Position numbers and translations under genes: made by a program. Under the pieces are notes generated by a model. It worked only from the letters and a program-made list of their open reading frames with translations, did no database searches and had not been told where the DNA came from. Source: UPXZ01 sp964345395 (GTDB taxonomy: Bacteria; Bacteroidota; Bacteroidia; Bacteroidales; Paludibacteraceae). Taken from it: a DNA stretch of 16,489 nt. The DNA lies in NCBI GenBank assembly GCA_964345395.1, contig CAYFRA010000039.1, positions 1 to 16,489 of the forward strand. The letters are read 5' to 3'. Below, piece after piece: positions 1 through 6,677 of this stretch. The stretch's first letter is position 1, and each line of letters starts with the position of its first letter.

Positions 1-156
1 AGTTTATAGAGTGGAAAGTTTGTAAAGTTCATAAAGTTTGTAAAGTTCGTTAAGAACAATTAGCTATAAGCAGTTTGCAATTAGTGATGAACTAGTTAAA
101 GCTAAAAGAAAGTCCTTTGTGAAACTTAGTGACAAAACTTAGTGTAACTTAGTGGC
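1..156. repeat. Short tandem repeats (18-nt and 12-nt units) in non-coding DNA
   Basis: Two adjacent 18-nt copies of AAAGTTTGTAAAGTTCRT lie at 15-32 and 33-50 and differ at one base; a degenerate partial copy precedes them. At 121-155 the word ACTTAGTG occurs three times at roughly 12-nt spacing. I see no gene in 1-267. The repeats look like simple-sequence expansion between genes rather than a mobile element, because there are no terminal inverted repeats and no transposase. Confidence 0.7.
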
Positions 157-162
157 CTAACT

Positions 163-217
163 AAAAATGAACCGAATAACTATTGAATATCAACTGAATA
201 TCTATTGAATCATAATC
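163..217. repeat. 11-nt tandem repeat array, copy 1 (about 4-5 units)
   Basis: Units of 11 nt beginning GAATA can be cut at 174, 185, 196 and 207 (GAATAACTATT, GAATATCAACT, GAATATCTATT, GAATCATAATC), with a degenerate unit before them. The same unit family recurs at 815-847 and 7627-7714. It lies downstream of the GNAT-like gene, whose stop is at 268. Confidence 0.75.
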
Positions 218-266
218 CAAAACCTCCCTTTTAGCCTTGTCTCGCTATAGAGGGGTGAGGGGTCGT
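217..266. repeat. C/G-run element downstream of the GNAT-like gene
   Basis: A pyrimidine-rich CCTCCCTTTTAG and a purine-rich AGAGGGGTGAGGGG are separated by about 14 bases. Read on the minus strand they form an imperfect stem (ACCCCTC with GGGAGGT, one mismatch) followed by TTTT, so this could weakly terminate the gene ending at 268. A more compact element of similar style is at 1000-1020. Elements of this look are common between genes in Bacteroidetes, from memory; the function is unknown. Confidence 0.4.
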
Positions 267-267
267 T

Positions 268-558
268 TTACTCTTTGTTATACCACACATCATTGAGTTC
301 ATCTGCCTTGCGTTTGAACCTGTTTAATATATAGGGGCAAACAGCCTTAACTTGCAGAGAGTTTTCTCTTGCATATCTCACCATCTCATCAAATAACTTT
401 GCTGCTAAACCTTGACCTTCATAGAGCTTGTCAACTTCTGTATGATTGGCAAACATCAACTTATCTTTTATCTCTGTTTCTATTCGTGCAAGTTTATGGC
501 CCTCATTTTCTAAAAAGAAATTGACTTTGTTTCCATCGATTTGAAAATTTGTATTCAT
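268..558 (-). CDS. Small GNAT-like N-acetyltransferase (COG2388/YjdJ type)
   Basis: This 96-residue protein resembles the short, single-domain GNAT-fold family often annotated as 'GNAT family N-acetyltransferase' (COG2388). The visible signature is the acetyl-CoA-binding segment around residues 46-58 (YEGQGLAAKLFDEM, the counterpart of the usual GxGxGxxL loop). It is followed by a helix and the stretch VKAVCPYILNRFKRK, where family members normally carry a CP(F/Y) motif near the C-terminus. Length is normal for the family. The acceptor substrate is not known for this family and cannot be read here. The gene stands alone between two repeat-rich gaps. I found no clear TAnnTTTG promoter upstream. 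The start is the ATG at 558, followed by a hydrophilic N-terminus without a signal peptide, so the protein is cytoplasmic. Confidence 0.8.
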   Translation of the reverse strand: MNTNFQIDGNKVNFFLENEGHKLARIETEIKDKLMFANHTEVDKLYEGQGLAAKLFDEMVRYARENSLQVKAVCPYILNRFKRKADELNDVWYNKE

Positions 559-596
559 TTTATCTGTAATTAGTTGATTTTATTTTCTTTTCTTAA

Positions 597-629
597 AACA
601 GCAATTATGATTTTGTGAAACTTGCTGTT
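597..629. repeat. 8-bp inverted repeat upstream of the GNAT-like gene
   Basis: AACAGCAA at 597-604 is the exact reverse complement of TTGCTGTT at 622-629, with 17 bases between. It sits 39 bases upstream of the start at 558, so it could be a 5' UTR hairpin or an operator. No longer stem is present. Apart from this, 559-780 shows nothing I can assign. Confidence 0.3.
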
Positions 630-814
630 ACAGCTCTTTTTAGTAATAGAAAATCACAAACAGATATCTCTTATATGCCATTTCAAAAAAAACGTGATAA
701 CTTTATAAATAAAACAGTTTATAGGCTTTTTATGTTCAGTTTCTACTGAAAAATAATGATTAGAAGGTTGTAGCATAAATGTTTGCTCAATACTTTTATA
801 TTTTATAGAAAACT

Positions 815-847
815 AAAAACCAACCGAATATCTACCGAATTACTAAA
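815..847. repeat. 11-nt tandem repeat array, copy 2 (2-3 units)
   Basis: Two clear 11-nt units, GAATATCTACC at 826-836 and GAATTACTAAA at 837-847, follow a degenerate unit ending in CCAACC. Unit and phase match the arrays at 163-217 and 7627-7714. The 66-codon plus-strand reading frame running through here is low-complexity and I do not regard it as a gene. Confidence 0.65.
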
Positions 848-857
848 AATAATTATA

Positions 858-984
858 TCCTTACTCGTTGCTCCTTGTTCTTTATTAAAAAATAATTCAT
901 TCTTCATGTCGAACGGCCGTTCGACTCTACGAGAAAAAATCTTCAATCTTTGCTCTTTGTTCCTTGCTCTTTGCTCTTTATAAA
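858..984. repeat. Degenerate 7-nt repeats (CTTTGCT) around an 18-bp palindrome
   Basis: Two blocks of related heptamers, about CTTTGCT or CCTTGTT, lie at 858-886 and 948-980; the second holds four to five near-consecutive units. Between them at 908-925 is the perfect palindrome GTCGAACGGCCGTTCGAC. The palindrome is 12/18 G+C in otherwise very AT-rich DNA. There is no gene in 559-1038. Confidence 0.6.
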
Positions 985-999
985 CTTTGCACTACAACT

Positions 1000-1031
1000 C
1001 CCCCTTTAGGGGGTAGGGGGCTAACTTTTTT
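1000..1031 (+). terminator. C5/G5 hairpin element, possible weak terminator
   Basis: CCCCC at 1000-1004 and GGGGG at 1009-1013 close a TTTA loop. A second G run follows at 1016-1020 and a T run at 1026-1031. The T run lies on the plus strand, whereas the adjacent gene ends at 1039 on the minus strand, so it is not an obvious terminator for that gene. The short stem and repeated style suggest a dispersed intergenic repeat, related in look to 217-266. Confidence 0.35.
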
Positions 1032-1038
1032 CTTTAAA

Positions 1039-2715
1039 TCAAACAAAAATCAATATCAACAATTGAGCTGCAATAACACGTAAAAACATAGTTAAAGGAT
1101 AAACCGTGGAGTAGGCTACTGCGGATTGATCATTGACTGCTACTGAATTGGCATAAGCTAACGCAGGAGGGTCAGTGGTGCTTCCCGACATCAAACCCAT
1201 CAACGTGTAGTAGTTGAGTTTACCAAATTTTCGAGCAATGCTTCCTACAATTAGCAGAGGAATAACTGTTATCCCAACTCCCAAACCTACCCATAGCAAG
1301 CCATCGCTTGTAATTACAGTTTCTACAAATTGTCCGCCAGCCTGCAGCCCTACACTTGCCAAAAAGAGGGTGATACCTATTTCGCGTATCATCAAATTGG
1401 CACTTAAGGTTGTATAGGTAATGAGTTTAAGTTTGTAGCCAAAACGCCCAATTAGTATAGCCACAATAAGCGGCCCGCCTGCAAGTCCCAATTTGACAGG
1501 CATCGGCATTCCCGGAAAATAGATAGGAATACTGCCAAATATAATTCCTAAGAAAATTCCTACAAATATGGTGATAATTGGTGGTTCATTGAGTTTTTTC
1601 AACGCATTACCAAGTACTTTTTCAACTTTTTCAATCGCTTCCAATTCGCCTACCACCATCACTCGGTCGCCCACTTGCAAATTGAGATTGGCATCGGCAA
1701 GCAGATCAAAGCCAGCACGGTTTACGCGAGTTACATTCACTCCATAGTGCGATCTCAAATTGAGCGAACCCAATGTTTTGCCATTGATGTTGCTTTGTGT
1801 AATAACAATGCGGCGCGAAACCAATTGTTTCTCAGACAATGACCAGTCCATCTCCGTTGCTTCGCCTAAAAATGCTGTGATGGCTTCGGCATCTTGATGT
1901 GAGCACACCACCAATAAAATATCATCTAAATCAATTTTAGTACTGTTTTGAGGAATGATGTATTTCCCATTTTTCAAGAGGCGAGACACAACAAAACTAC
2001 GCCCTACCATACTCGTTACGTCATAAAGTGTTTTATTGTTGATCGCTTTGTTGCTAATTTTCAAAGTGATGCGATGTGGTAGGTCTTGGGTGTTTTCTGA
2101 TAAATCATCAATGGCTTTTGCCTCTTTTTCTAAATTAATTTTGAAGAAAACCCGCACCAAAATGATAGAACTAATAATCCCTACTACCGCCAAAGGATAG
2201 GCTACAGCATATCCTAAAGCGATTTGAGGTATCTCGCTTATCTGTCCCGACTCATAAGCCTGTCTCAGTGCCTCCTGTGCAGCTCCAAGTCCCGGCGTGT
2301 TGGTTACTGCCCCCGACATCACACCCACCATCATAGGCATACTCACTCTGCCACCAAGCAGGTAATAGAAACCAATGGTTACCACTACCCCCAATAGGAC
2401 AATGCTTGCTGCATACATATTGAGTTTGATACCGCCCTCTTTGAATGAGGAGAAAAACCCCGGACCAACCTGTAAACCAATGGAGAAAATAAAAAGTATC
2501 AATCCAAACTCTTTGATAAAATCGGCTGTAGCGTGATTCACTTCAAAGCCAAAATGGCTAACCGCAATACCCACAAAAAGCACAAATGTAGCTCCGAGTG
2601 AAATTCCAAAAAACTTGATTTTGCCAAGTATCAAACCCGCAAAAATCACAAATGCAAAAATCAATATCGTGTGAGCGATACCATCATCATAAAGCAGCGA
2701 CAATAGCCAATCCAT
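1039..2715 (-). CDS. Putative transporter of the AspT/YidE/YbjL family with two TrkA_C-like domains
   Basis: This 558-residue inner-membrane protein has the layout of the AspT-YidE-YbjL family (aspartate:alanine exchanger type). A first block of hydrophobic helices spans about 13-192, followed by two soluble regulatory TrkA_C (RCK_C-like) domains at about 205-288 and 295-370, then a second helix block at about 378-558. The two membrane blocks are internally duplicated. The first carries SGAVTNTPGLGAAQEAL and AVAYPLAVVGI at about 134-180; the second carries SGSTTDPPALAYANS and AYSTVYPLTMF at about 510-544. Both are the family's re-entrant signatures. Length is normal. The substrate cannot be read from sequence: AspT exchanges aspartate and alanine, while most relatives are uncharacterised. 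It is monocistronic, divergent from the gene at 3275, with a good -7 motif upstream at 2769-2776. Confidence 0.9.
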   Translation of the reverse strand: MDWLLSLLYDDGIAHTILIFAFVIFAGLILGKIKFFGISLGATFVLFVGIAVSHFGFEVNHATADFIKEFGLILFIFSIGLQVGPGFFSSFKEGGIKLNMYAASIVLLGVVVTIGFYYLLGGRVSMPMMVGVMSGAVTNTPGLGAAQEALRQAYESGQISEIPQIALGYAVAYPLAVVGIISSIILVRVFFKINLEKEAKAIDDLSENTQDLPHRITLKISNKAINNKTLYDVTSMVGRSFVVSRLLKNGKYIIPQNSTKIDLDDILLVVCSHQDAEAITAFLGEATEMDWSLSEKQLVSRRIVITQSNINGKTLGSLNLRSHYGVNVTRVNRAGFDLLADANLNLQVGDRVMVVGELEAIEKVEKVLGNALKKLNEPPIITIFVGIFLGIIFGSIPIYFPGMPMPVKLGLAGGPLIVAILIGRFGYKLKLITYTTLSANLMIREIGITLFLASVGLQAGGQFVETVITSDGLLWVGLGVGITVIPLLIVGSIARKFGKLNYYTLMGLMSGSTTDPPALAYANSVAVNDQSAVAYSTVYPLTMFLRVIAAQLLILIFV

Positions 2716-2768
2716 ATTTATATATAAAGTTTATTAGAGAATTAAATACTTATTTTCAAAATTGAGCA

Positions 2769-2801
2769 CAAAGATACAAAAACTTAATCAGACTTACTCA
2801 A
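2769..2801 (-). promoter_or_regulatory. Bacteroidetes-type promoter for the AspT-family transporter
   Basis: On the minus strand TATCTTTG at 2776-2769 matches the Bacteroidetes -7 consensus TAnnTTTG. A TTG at 2801-2799 lies 22 bases upstream, slightly long for the -33 element. The start codon at 2715 lies about 50 bases downstream, an ordinary 5' UTR. Confidence 0.6.
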
Positions 2802-2975
2802 TCTATGTAGCTATCTATTGTTCTAAAATCCGAAGTGGTAATAATTAATACGCAATGACGTTTATAATACCTCTTCTTGTTAGAATTACTATCATTTGTT
2901 CTCCATTTAATTTCAGAACCTCCTTGTGATAAGCACAATATTTATAAATTTATCAATTTTCTTAAAATGATTTTT

Positions 2976-2984
2976 TATCTTTGC
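2976..2984 (+). promoter_or_regulatory. Bacteroidetes -7 promoter motif facing right
   Basis: TATCTTTGC fits TAnnTTTG and follows a T run, but I see no good TTG/TTTG at the -33 position. If used, the next annotated start (3275) would have an unusually long leader of about 280 bases, containing the hairpin and small reading frame at 3035-3127. Confidence 0.5.
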
Positions 2985-3034
2985 ATTTGCTTATGATTTA
3001 CTTGGTTTTAAAAATTAATTAACCCGGATTATTC

Positions 3035-3127
3035 ATGAGATTTATTTTAGATGAATTTGAGGCGTCAAACCCTGCAGCTGTACAATTGTACTGCAAAGGG
3101 TTTGCAACGAAAAAGGCATCAAAATAA
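3035..3127 (+). CDS. Possible 30-residue small protein in the divergent gap
   Basis: An ATG at 3035 opens 30 codons ending in TAA at 3125-3127, about 50 bases after the -7 motif at 2976. The product starts MRFILDEFEASN and ends KGFATKKASK: an acidic, hydrophobic first third and a basic tail, with no signal peptide and no family I recognise. The centre of the frame is a long imperfect inverted repeat (3066-3104), so the DNA may be conserved for RNA structure rather than for protein. Without comparative data the coding status is open. Confidence 0.25.
   Translation: MRFILDEFEASNPAAVQLYCKGFATKKASK
3066..3104 (+). other. Long imperfect hairpin in the leader of the gene at 3275
   Basis: The left arm CAAACCC-TGCA-(GCT)-GTACAA (3066-3085) pairs with the right arm TTGTAC-TGCA-(AA)-GGGTTTG (3086-3104), giving 17 base pairs with a 3-base and a 2-base bulge. 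The centre GTACAATTGTAC is itself a perfect 12-bp palindrome. No T run follows, so it is not an intrinsic terminator. It could be an RNA element in the 5' UTR or a DNA cruciform/operator between the divergent genes. Confidence 0.5.
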
Positions 3128-3274
3128 ATCCAAGCAAAATTAAAAAATAATAGCCAAGTTTGAGTAATAATTTTCATCATAAAGTTTTACTTATCAACAA
3201 TATAGATACTAAATTGAGTTTTTGCGGTGAATAATCTGGGTTAAATCATCAATTTGAAATAGTACCGACACAAA
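3128..3274. other. Remaining non-coding part of the divergent gap
   Basis: This AT-rich stretch before the start at 3275 holds no hairpin, repeat or promoter motif that I can support. The other end of the gap (2810-2970) is likewise AT-rich with nothing I can assign. Confidence 0.5.
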
Positions 3275-4708
3275 ATGAATAAACTACTGATATATATTTT
3301 AAGTTCTCTGATACTGTTATCTACCTACAATGCTGATGCTCAAAATGTCGAGAAACCGCATTTGCTTGTAGGGATAAAAATAGATGGCTTGCAGGTAAAT
3401 CAACTAAATGAGTGGTCGAAAAATTTTACTGTAGGTGGATTTAGAAAATTGATGAATGAGGCTCTGTTTTTTGAGAATATCGAACATAACATTGTATCGG
3501 CAGGCAATGCAGCTGAATTAACAACTGTTTTTACTGGCACATACCCCTTCTATCACAGCATCACAGCTAACACCTATTTTGATAGGAAACAGAATAAATT
3601 ACTATCGATTTATAACGACAACAAAGAGCAGGGGATAGGAACTTCGCAGCAACTATCGCCGCATAATATTTTAACAACCACGCTTGCAGACGAAATTAAA
3701 CTGAACAACCCACAATCAAAACTGCATGTCGTTGCTTTAGATGCTGAGTCGGCTATATCGATGGGAGGCCATCTTGCCAATTCTGTAACTTGGATTGATC
3801 GCAGCAATAACCGCTGGGCTACCAGCACATTTTATCACGACGGCTTGAACAAATGGGCTGATTTGATGAATATAGGGAGTGCTTTCAAAAAGTCGAGCAA
3901 CAATGAATTGGTTAAAGAGCTGACTTTGACTATCCTCAACAACGAACTCAACAACAATCGCCAAGCTACAAATGCTCTTTTTGTTCAATTTAGTTTGAAT
4001 GGTGAACATAGTCGCTCTCCCAACAAGTCAATTTTGGATGCATATATACAGGTAGATAATATTTTACAAGACCTATTTTACGAAATCAATAATCGATTTG
4101 GTGAAAAGAACGTGCTGTTTTTCATTATCGGAAACACAGGAGCTACACATCAGCCTACAGATTTGATGAACAATCGAATTGAAGCAGGTTTTTTCAATAC
4201 CGATAGGTCCTTGGCGCTACTGAATACATACTTGATGGCGATATATGGTCAAGCCAATTGGATAAGTGGATATTATGGGAAAAACATTTATCTCAATCGA
4301 AATTTAATTGAAGAGAAAAAAATAGATTTATTGGAAATACAGCAAAAGGTTGCCGATTTTATGCTTGAATTTGAAGGGGTTCATGATGCCTATTTACTCA
4401 ATGATATCCGTTTGCATACAGGCGTTAAAGATCCTCGCTACAAATACCACAACTCATACTACAAACGCACAGCAGGCGATGTAATGTTGGTGCTGAAACC
4501 CGGATGGTTGGAGGTGGATAATGATAAGCGTCAGGTTGATTCGAGCAATAGTCCGATTATGCACATCCCATTTTTTATGATGGGTTCACAAATAGAGGCT
4601 CAAGTCAATAGAGAAGCTTATGAGATGATTGATATTGCCCCCACATTGAGTGAATTTTTAAACATACCCACACCCAATGCTGCTTTGGGTAAAGCTATAA
4701 AATGGTAA
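3275..4708 (+). CDS. Exported alkaline phosphatase superfamily protein, possibly catalytically degenerate
   Basis: This 477-residue protein has a signal peptide (residues 1-22, hydrophobic LLIYILSSLILLS, likely cleavage after ADA), so it is periplasmic. The fold is that of the type I phosphodiesterase/PafA-like alkaline phosphatase superfamily. LLVGIKIDGLQ (30-40) keeps the first metal-ligand Asp (D37). GGFRKLMNEA (54-63) and VFTGTYPFYHSI (85-96) match the segments around the nucleophile. MHIPFFMMG (429-437) and IDIAPTLSEFLNIPTPN (452-468) match the C-terminal metal site and closing motif. However, the expected Thr/Ser nucleophile falls on the Asn of GNAAE (N78), and the usual DH ligand pair appears replaced in IIGNTGATHQP (284-294). 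It may be a non-catalytic relative or use different residues. The stop overlaps the predicted promoter of the next unit. Confidence 0.75.
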   Translation: MNKLLIYILSSLILLSTYNADAQNVEKPHLLVGIKIDGLQVNQLNEWSKNFTVGGFRKLMNEALFFENIEHNIVSAGNAAELTTVFTGTYPFYHSITANTYFDRKQNKLLSIYNDNKEQGIGTSQQLSPHNILTTTLADEIKLNNPQSKLHVVALDAESAISMGGHLANSVTWIDRSNNRWATSTFYHDGLNKWADLMNIGSAFKKSSNNELVKELTLTILNNELNNNRQATNALFVQFSLNGEHSRSPNKSILDAYIQVDNILQDLFYEINNRFGEKNVLFFIIGNTGATHQPTDLMNNRIEAGFFNTDRSLALLNTYLMAIYGQANWISGYYGKNIYLNRNLIEEKKIDLLEIQQKVADFMLEFEGVHDAYLLNDIRLHTGVKDPRYKYHNSYYKRTAGDVMLVLKPGWLEVDNDKRQVDSSNSPIMHIPFFMMGSQIEAQVNREAYEMIDIAPTLSEFLNIPTPNAALGKAIKW

Positions 4709-4713
4709 CTTTG
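4684..4713 (+). promoter_or_regulatory. Promoter for the patB-like gene and ung
   Basis: TTTG at 4684-4687 and TAACTTTG at 4706-4713 are separated by 18 bases, a good match to the Bacteroidetes TTTG / TAnnTTTG pair. It overlaps the last codons and stop of the phosphatase-like gene. The start at 4769 is about 50 bases beyond the predicted transcription start. Confidence 0.55.
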
Positions 4714-4741
4714 AAACACAAACATAAACACAAACACAAAC
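4714..4741 (+). repeat. Hexanucleotide repeat (AAACAC) in the 5' UTR of the patB-like gene
   Basis: AAACAC, AAACAT, AAACAC, AAACAC and a final AAAC run head to tail from 4714 to 4741. The array begins directly after the predicted -7 element, so it covers the likely transcription start and first part of the leader. Confidence 0.7.
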
Positions 4742-4768
4742 TATTATAATCTAATTAATTAAACTAAC

Positions 4769-5944
4769 ATGAAATACAATTTTGATGAAGTAATTGACAG
4801 AAGTAACACAGGTGCTATAAAGATTGAAATGTGTGAAAAAATATTTGGCACACGTGATGTTATTCCATTGTGGGTAGCTGATATGGATTTTCGAACACCC
4901 GATTTTATTTTAGAAGCGATAAATGAGCGAGTAGAACATCCTATTTTGGGCTATTCGATGCCTTGCGAGCACTATTTTCAAAGTGTTTTATCTTGGATTG
5001 AATATCACCACAATTGGAAAGTAAAGCGTGAGTATTTAGGTTTCTTGCCCGGTATAGTGCCGGGGTTGGCATTCGCAATCAATGCTTTTACGCAAGTTAA
5101 TGATGAGATTATTATTCAACCTCCAGTCTATCCTCCATTTATAGACGTCTCTAACAACAACAATAGAAAATTGGTTTACAATCCACTGAAAGAGGTGAAT
5201 GGACGGTTCGAGATGGATTTTGATGATTTGGAAAGAAAAATAACCGGTCGCACCCGTTTGTTTATTTTATGTAATCCACACAATCCGGGTGGTCGTGCTT
5301 GGGACGAGGAGAGCTTGAAACGATTAGCCGAAATTTGTTACAAACACGGTATTTTGGTGGTGTCAGATGAGATTCACTCTGATATGGCATTGCCCGGTGA
5401 GAAGCACACTCCATTTGCTACGGTATCCGAGTTGGCAAAACAAAATAGCATCACCTATATGGCTCCAAGTAAAACGTTTAATATGGCTGGCTTGATAAGC
5501 TCTTCATACATCATTCCGAATGAAAAAATTAGAAAACATTTTTCTGACTTTTTGGAAAACTCAGAATTAGCCAAAGGAAATATTTTTGCTTATGCGGCAG
5601 CCGAAGCTGCTTATACCCATGGGCGTGAGTGGCTCGCTCAAATGATTGATTATGTGCAAGCTAATGTAGATTATGTGATTGATTTCTTGCGCGAACAAAT
5701 TCCTCAAATCAAACCTATGGTGCCTCAAGCTTCATTTCTTATTTGGTTGGATTGTAGTGAAATGAATATGGAAACCGATGAACTGCAAGATTTTATGATT
5801 TATAAAGCAGGTTTGGGAATGAACAAAGGTACAACCTATGGCCCGGGTGGTGAGCAGCATTTGCGTCTCAATGTGGGTTGTCCGCGTTCGGTGCTTGTTG
5901 AAGCAATGGATAAGCTCAAATATGCCATTGACAATCATTTGTAA
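4769..5944 (+). CDS. patB: PLP-dependent C-S lyase / aminotransferase of the MalY/PatB family
   Basis: This 391-residue fold-type I PLP enzyme of the MalY/PatB group is typically a cystathionine beta-lyase that splits C-S bonds to give homocysteine or thiol, pyruvate and ammonia. The family N-terminus is clear: FDEVIDRSNTGAIKIEM followed by PLWVADMDFRTP at about residues 33-44. Other marks are CNPHNPGGRAW (about 167-177), SDEIHSDM with the PLP-contacting Asp (about 199-206), and the Schiff-base lysine K235 in MAPSKTFNMAGL. The C-terminal LRLNVGCPR holds the carboxylate-binding Arg. Length is typical and there is no signal peptide, so it is cytosolic. It lies 19 bases upstream of ung and is probably co-transcribed with it. 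The exact substrate (cystathionine, cysteine or another aminoacyl thioether) cannot be told from sequence. Confidence 0.9.
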   Translation: MKYNFDEVIDRSNTGAIKIEMCEKIFGTRDVIPLWVADMDFRTPDFILEAINERVEHPILGYSMPCEHYFQSVLSWIEYHHNWKVKREYLGFLPGIVPGLAFAINAFTQVNDEIIIQPPVYPPFIDVSNNNNRKLVYNPLKEVNGRFEMDFDDLERKITGRTRLFILCNPHNPGGRAWDEESLKRLAEICYKHGILVVSDEIHSDMALPGEKHTPFATVSELAKQNSITYMAPSKTFNMAGLISSSYIIPNEKIRKHFSDFLENSELAKGNIFAYAAAEAAYTHGREWLAQMIDYVQANVDYVIDFLREQIPQIKPMVPQASFLIWLDCSEMNMETDELQDFMIYKAGLGMNKGTTYGPGGEQHLRLNVGCPRSVLVEAMDKLKYAIDNHL

Positions 5945-5963
5945 AAACAATTGCTAAATCAAG

Positions 5964-6626
5964 ATGGATGTTCGCATAGAGGAGTCGTGGAAAAATCGAC
6001 TACAAACAGAGTTTGATAAACCTTACTTCAAAAGTCTATCAGATTTTATTCGTTTGGAGTATCAAAATAAACAGATTTTTCCACCTGCTCGTTTGATATT
6101 CAATGCTTTTGATTCTTGCCCTTTTGATCAAGTAAAAGTGGTAATAATAGGTCAAGATCCCTACCACAATGAGGGCGAGGCTCACGGTCTATGCTTTTCA
6201 GTCCCTGATGGGGTGCGGATACCTCCATCTTTACAGAATATTTTCAAGGAGATTCAATTGAGTCTTGGCATTGAGCCACCGAAAAGTGGTAATTTGATGC
6301 GATGGGCTAAACAAGGTGTGTTACTTTTGAACGCCACACTCACTGTCGAAGCCAATCGGGCGGGTTCGCACCAGCAGCGAGGCTGGGAAGAGTTTACTGA
6401 TTCGGTAATACGCATTTTAGCCGATGAGAAAGATAATTTGGTCTTTATGCTTTGGGGTGCTTATGCACAAAAGAAAGCCTCGTTTGTTGATACAAAAAAG
6501 CATTTGATTTTGAAGTCGGTACATCCATCACCCTTAGCTGCATATCGTGGTTTCTTTGGCAACAAACATTTTGCGAAAGCAAACGAGTATTTGGTTTCAA
6601 AAAACATTTCTACTATTAATTGGTAG
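5964..6626 (+). CDS. ung: Uracil-DNA glycosylase (family 1)
   Basis: This 220-residue protein removes uracil from DNA as the first step of base excision repair. All family 1 motifs are present. The water-activating loop is GQDPYH at 63-68 with the catalytic Asp D65. FSVPDGVRIPPSLQNIFKE provides the Pro-rich loop. LLLNATLTVEANRAGSH contains the uracil-binding region, and HPSPLAAYRGFFG at 187-199 is the DNA-intercalation loop with the catalytic His H187. The residue numbers nearly match E. coli Ung (D64, H187). Length is normal and the start is the ATG 19 bases after the previous stop. It shares the promoter at 4684-4713 by context, with no separate promoter seen in the short gap. Confidence 0.97.
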   Translation: MDVRIEESWKNRLQTEFDKPYFKSLSDFIRLEYQNKQIFPPARLIFNAFDSCPFDQVKVVIIGQDPYHNEGEAHGLCFSVPDGVRIPPSLQNIFKEIQLSLGIEPPKSGNLMRWAKQGVLLLNATLTVEANRAGSHQQRGWEEFTDSVIRILADEKDNLVFMLWGAYAQKKASFVDTKKHLILKSVHPSPLAAYRGFFGNKHFAKANEYLVSKNISTINW

Positions 6627-6651
6627 AATTGAATGAATTGTGCTATTTTTG
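6620..6651 (+). promoter_or_regulatory. Promoter for the YpfJ-type metallopeptidase gene
   Basis: TATTTTTG at 6644-6651 matches TAnnTTTG. TTG at 6620-6622 lies 21 bases before it and overlaps the last codon of ung. The start codon at 6678 is 26 bases downstream, giving a short leader. Confidence 0.5.
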
Positions 6652-6677
6652 AAGTTTTATTTTAATAAACTTGAGTT

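Noticed and set aside
783..983. 66-codon plus-strand reading frame.
   Set aside because: It is built from 11-nt and 7-nt repeats and the palindrome, with low-complexity composition and no recognisable domain.
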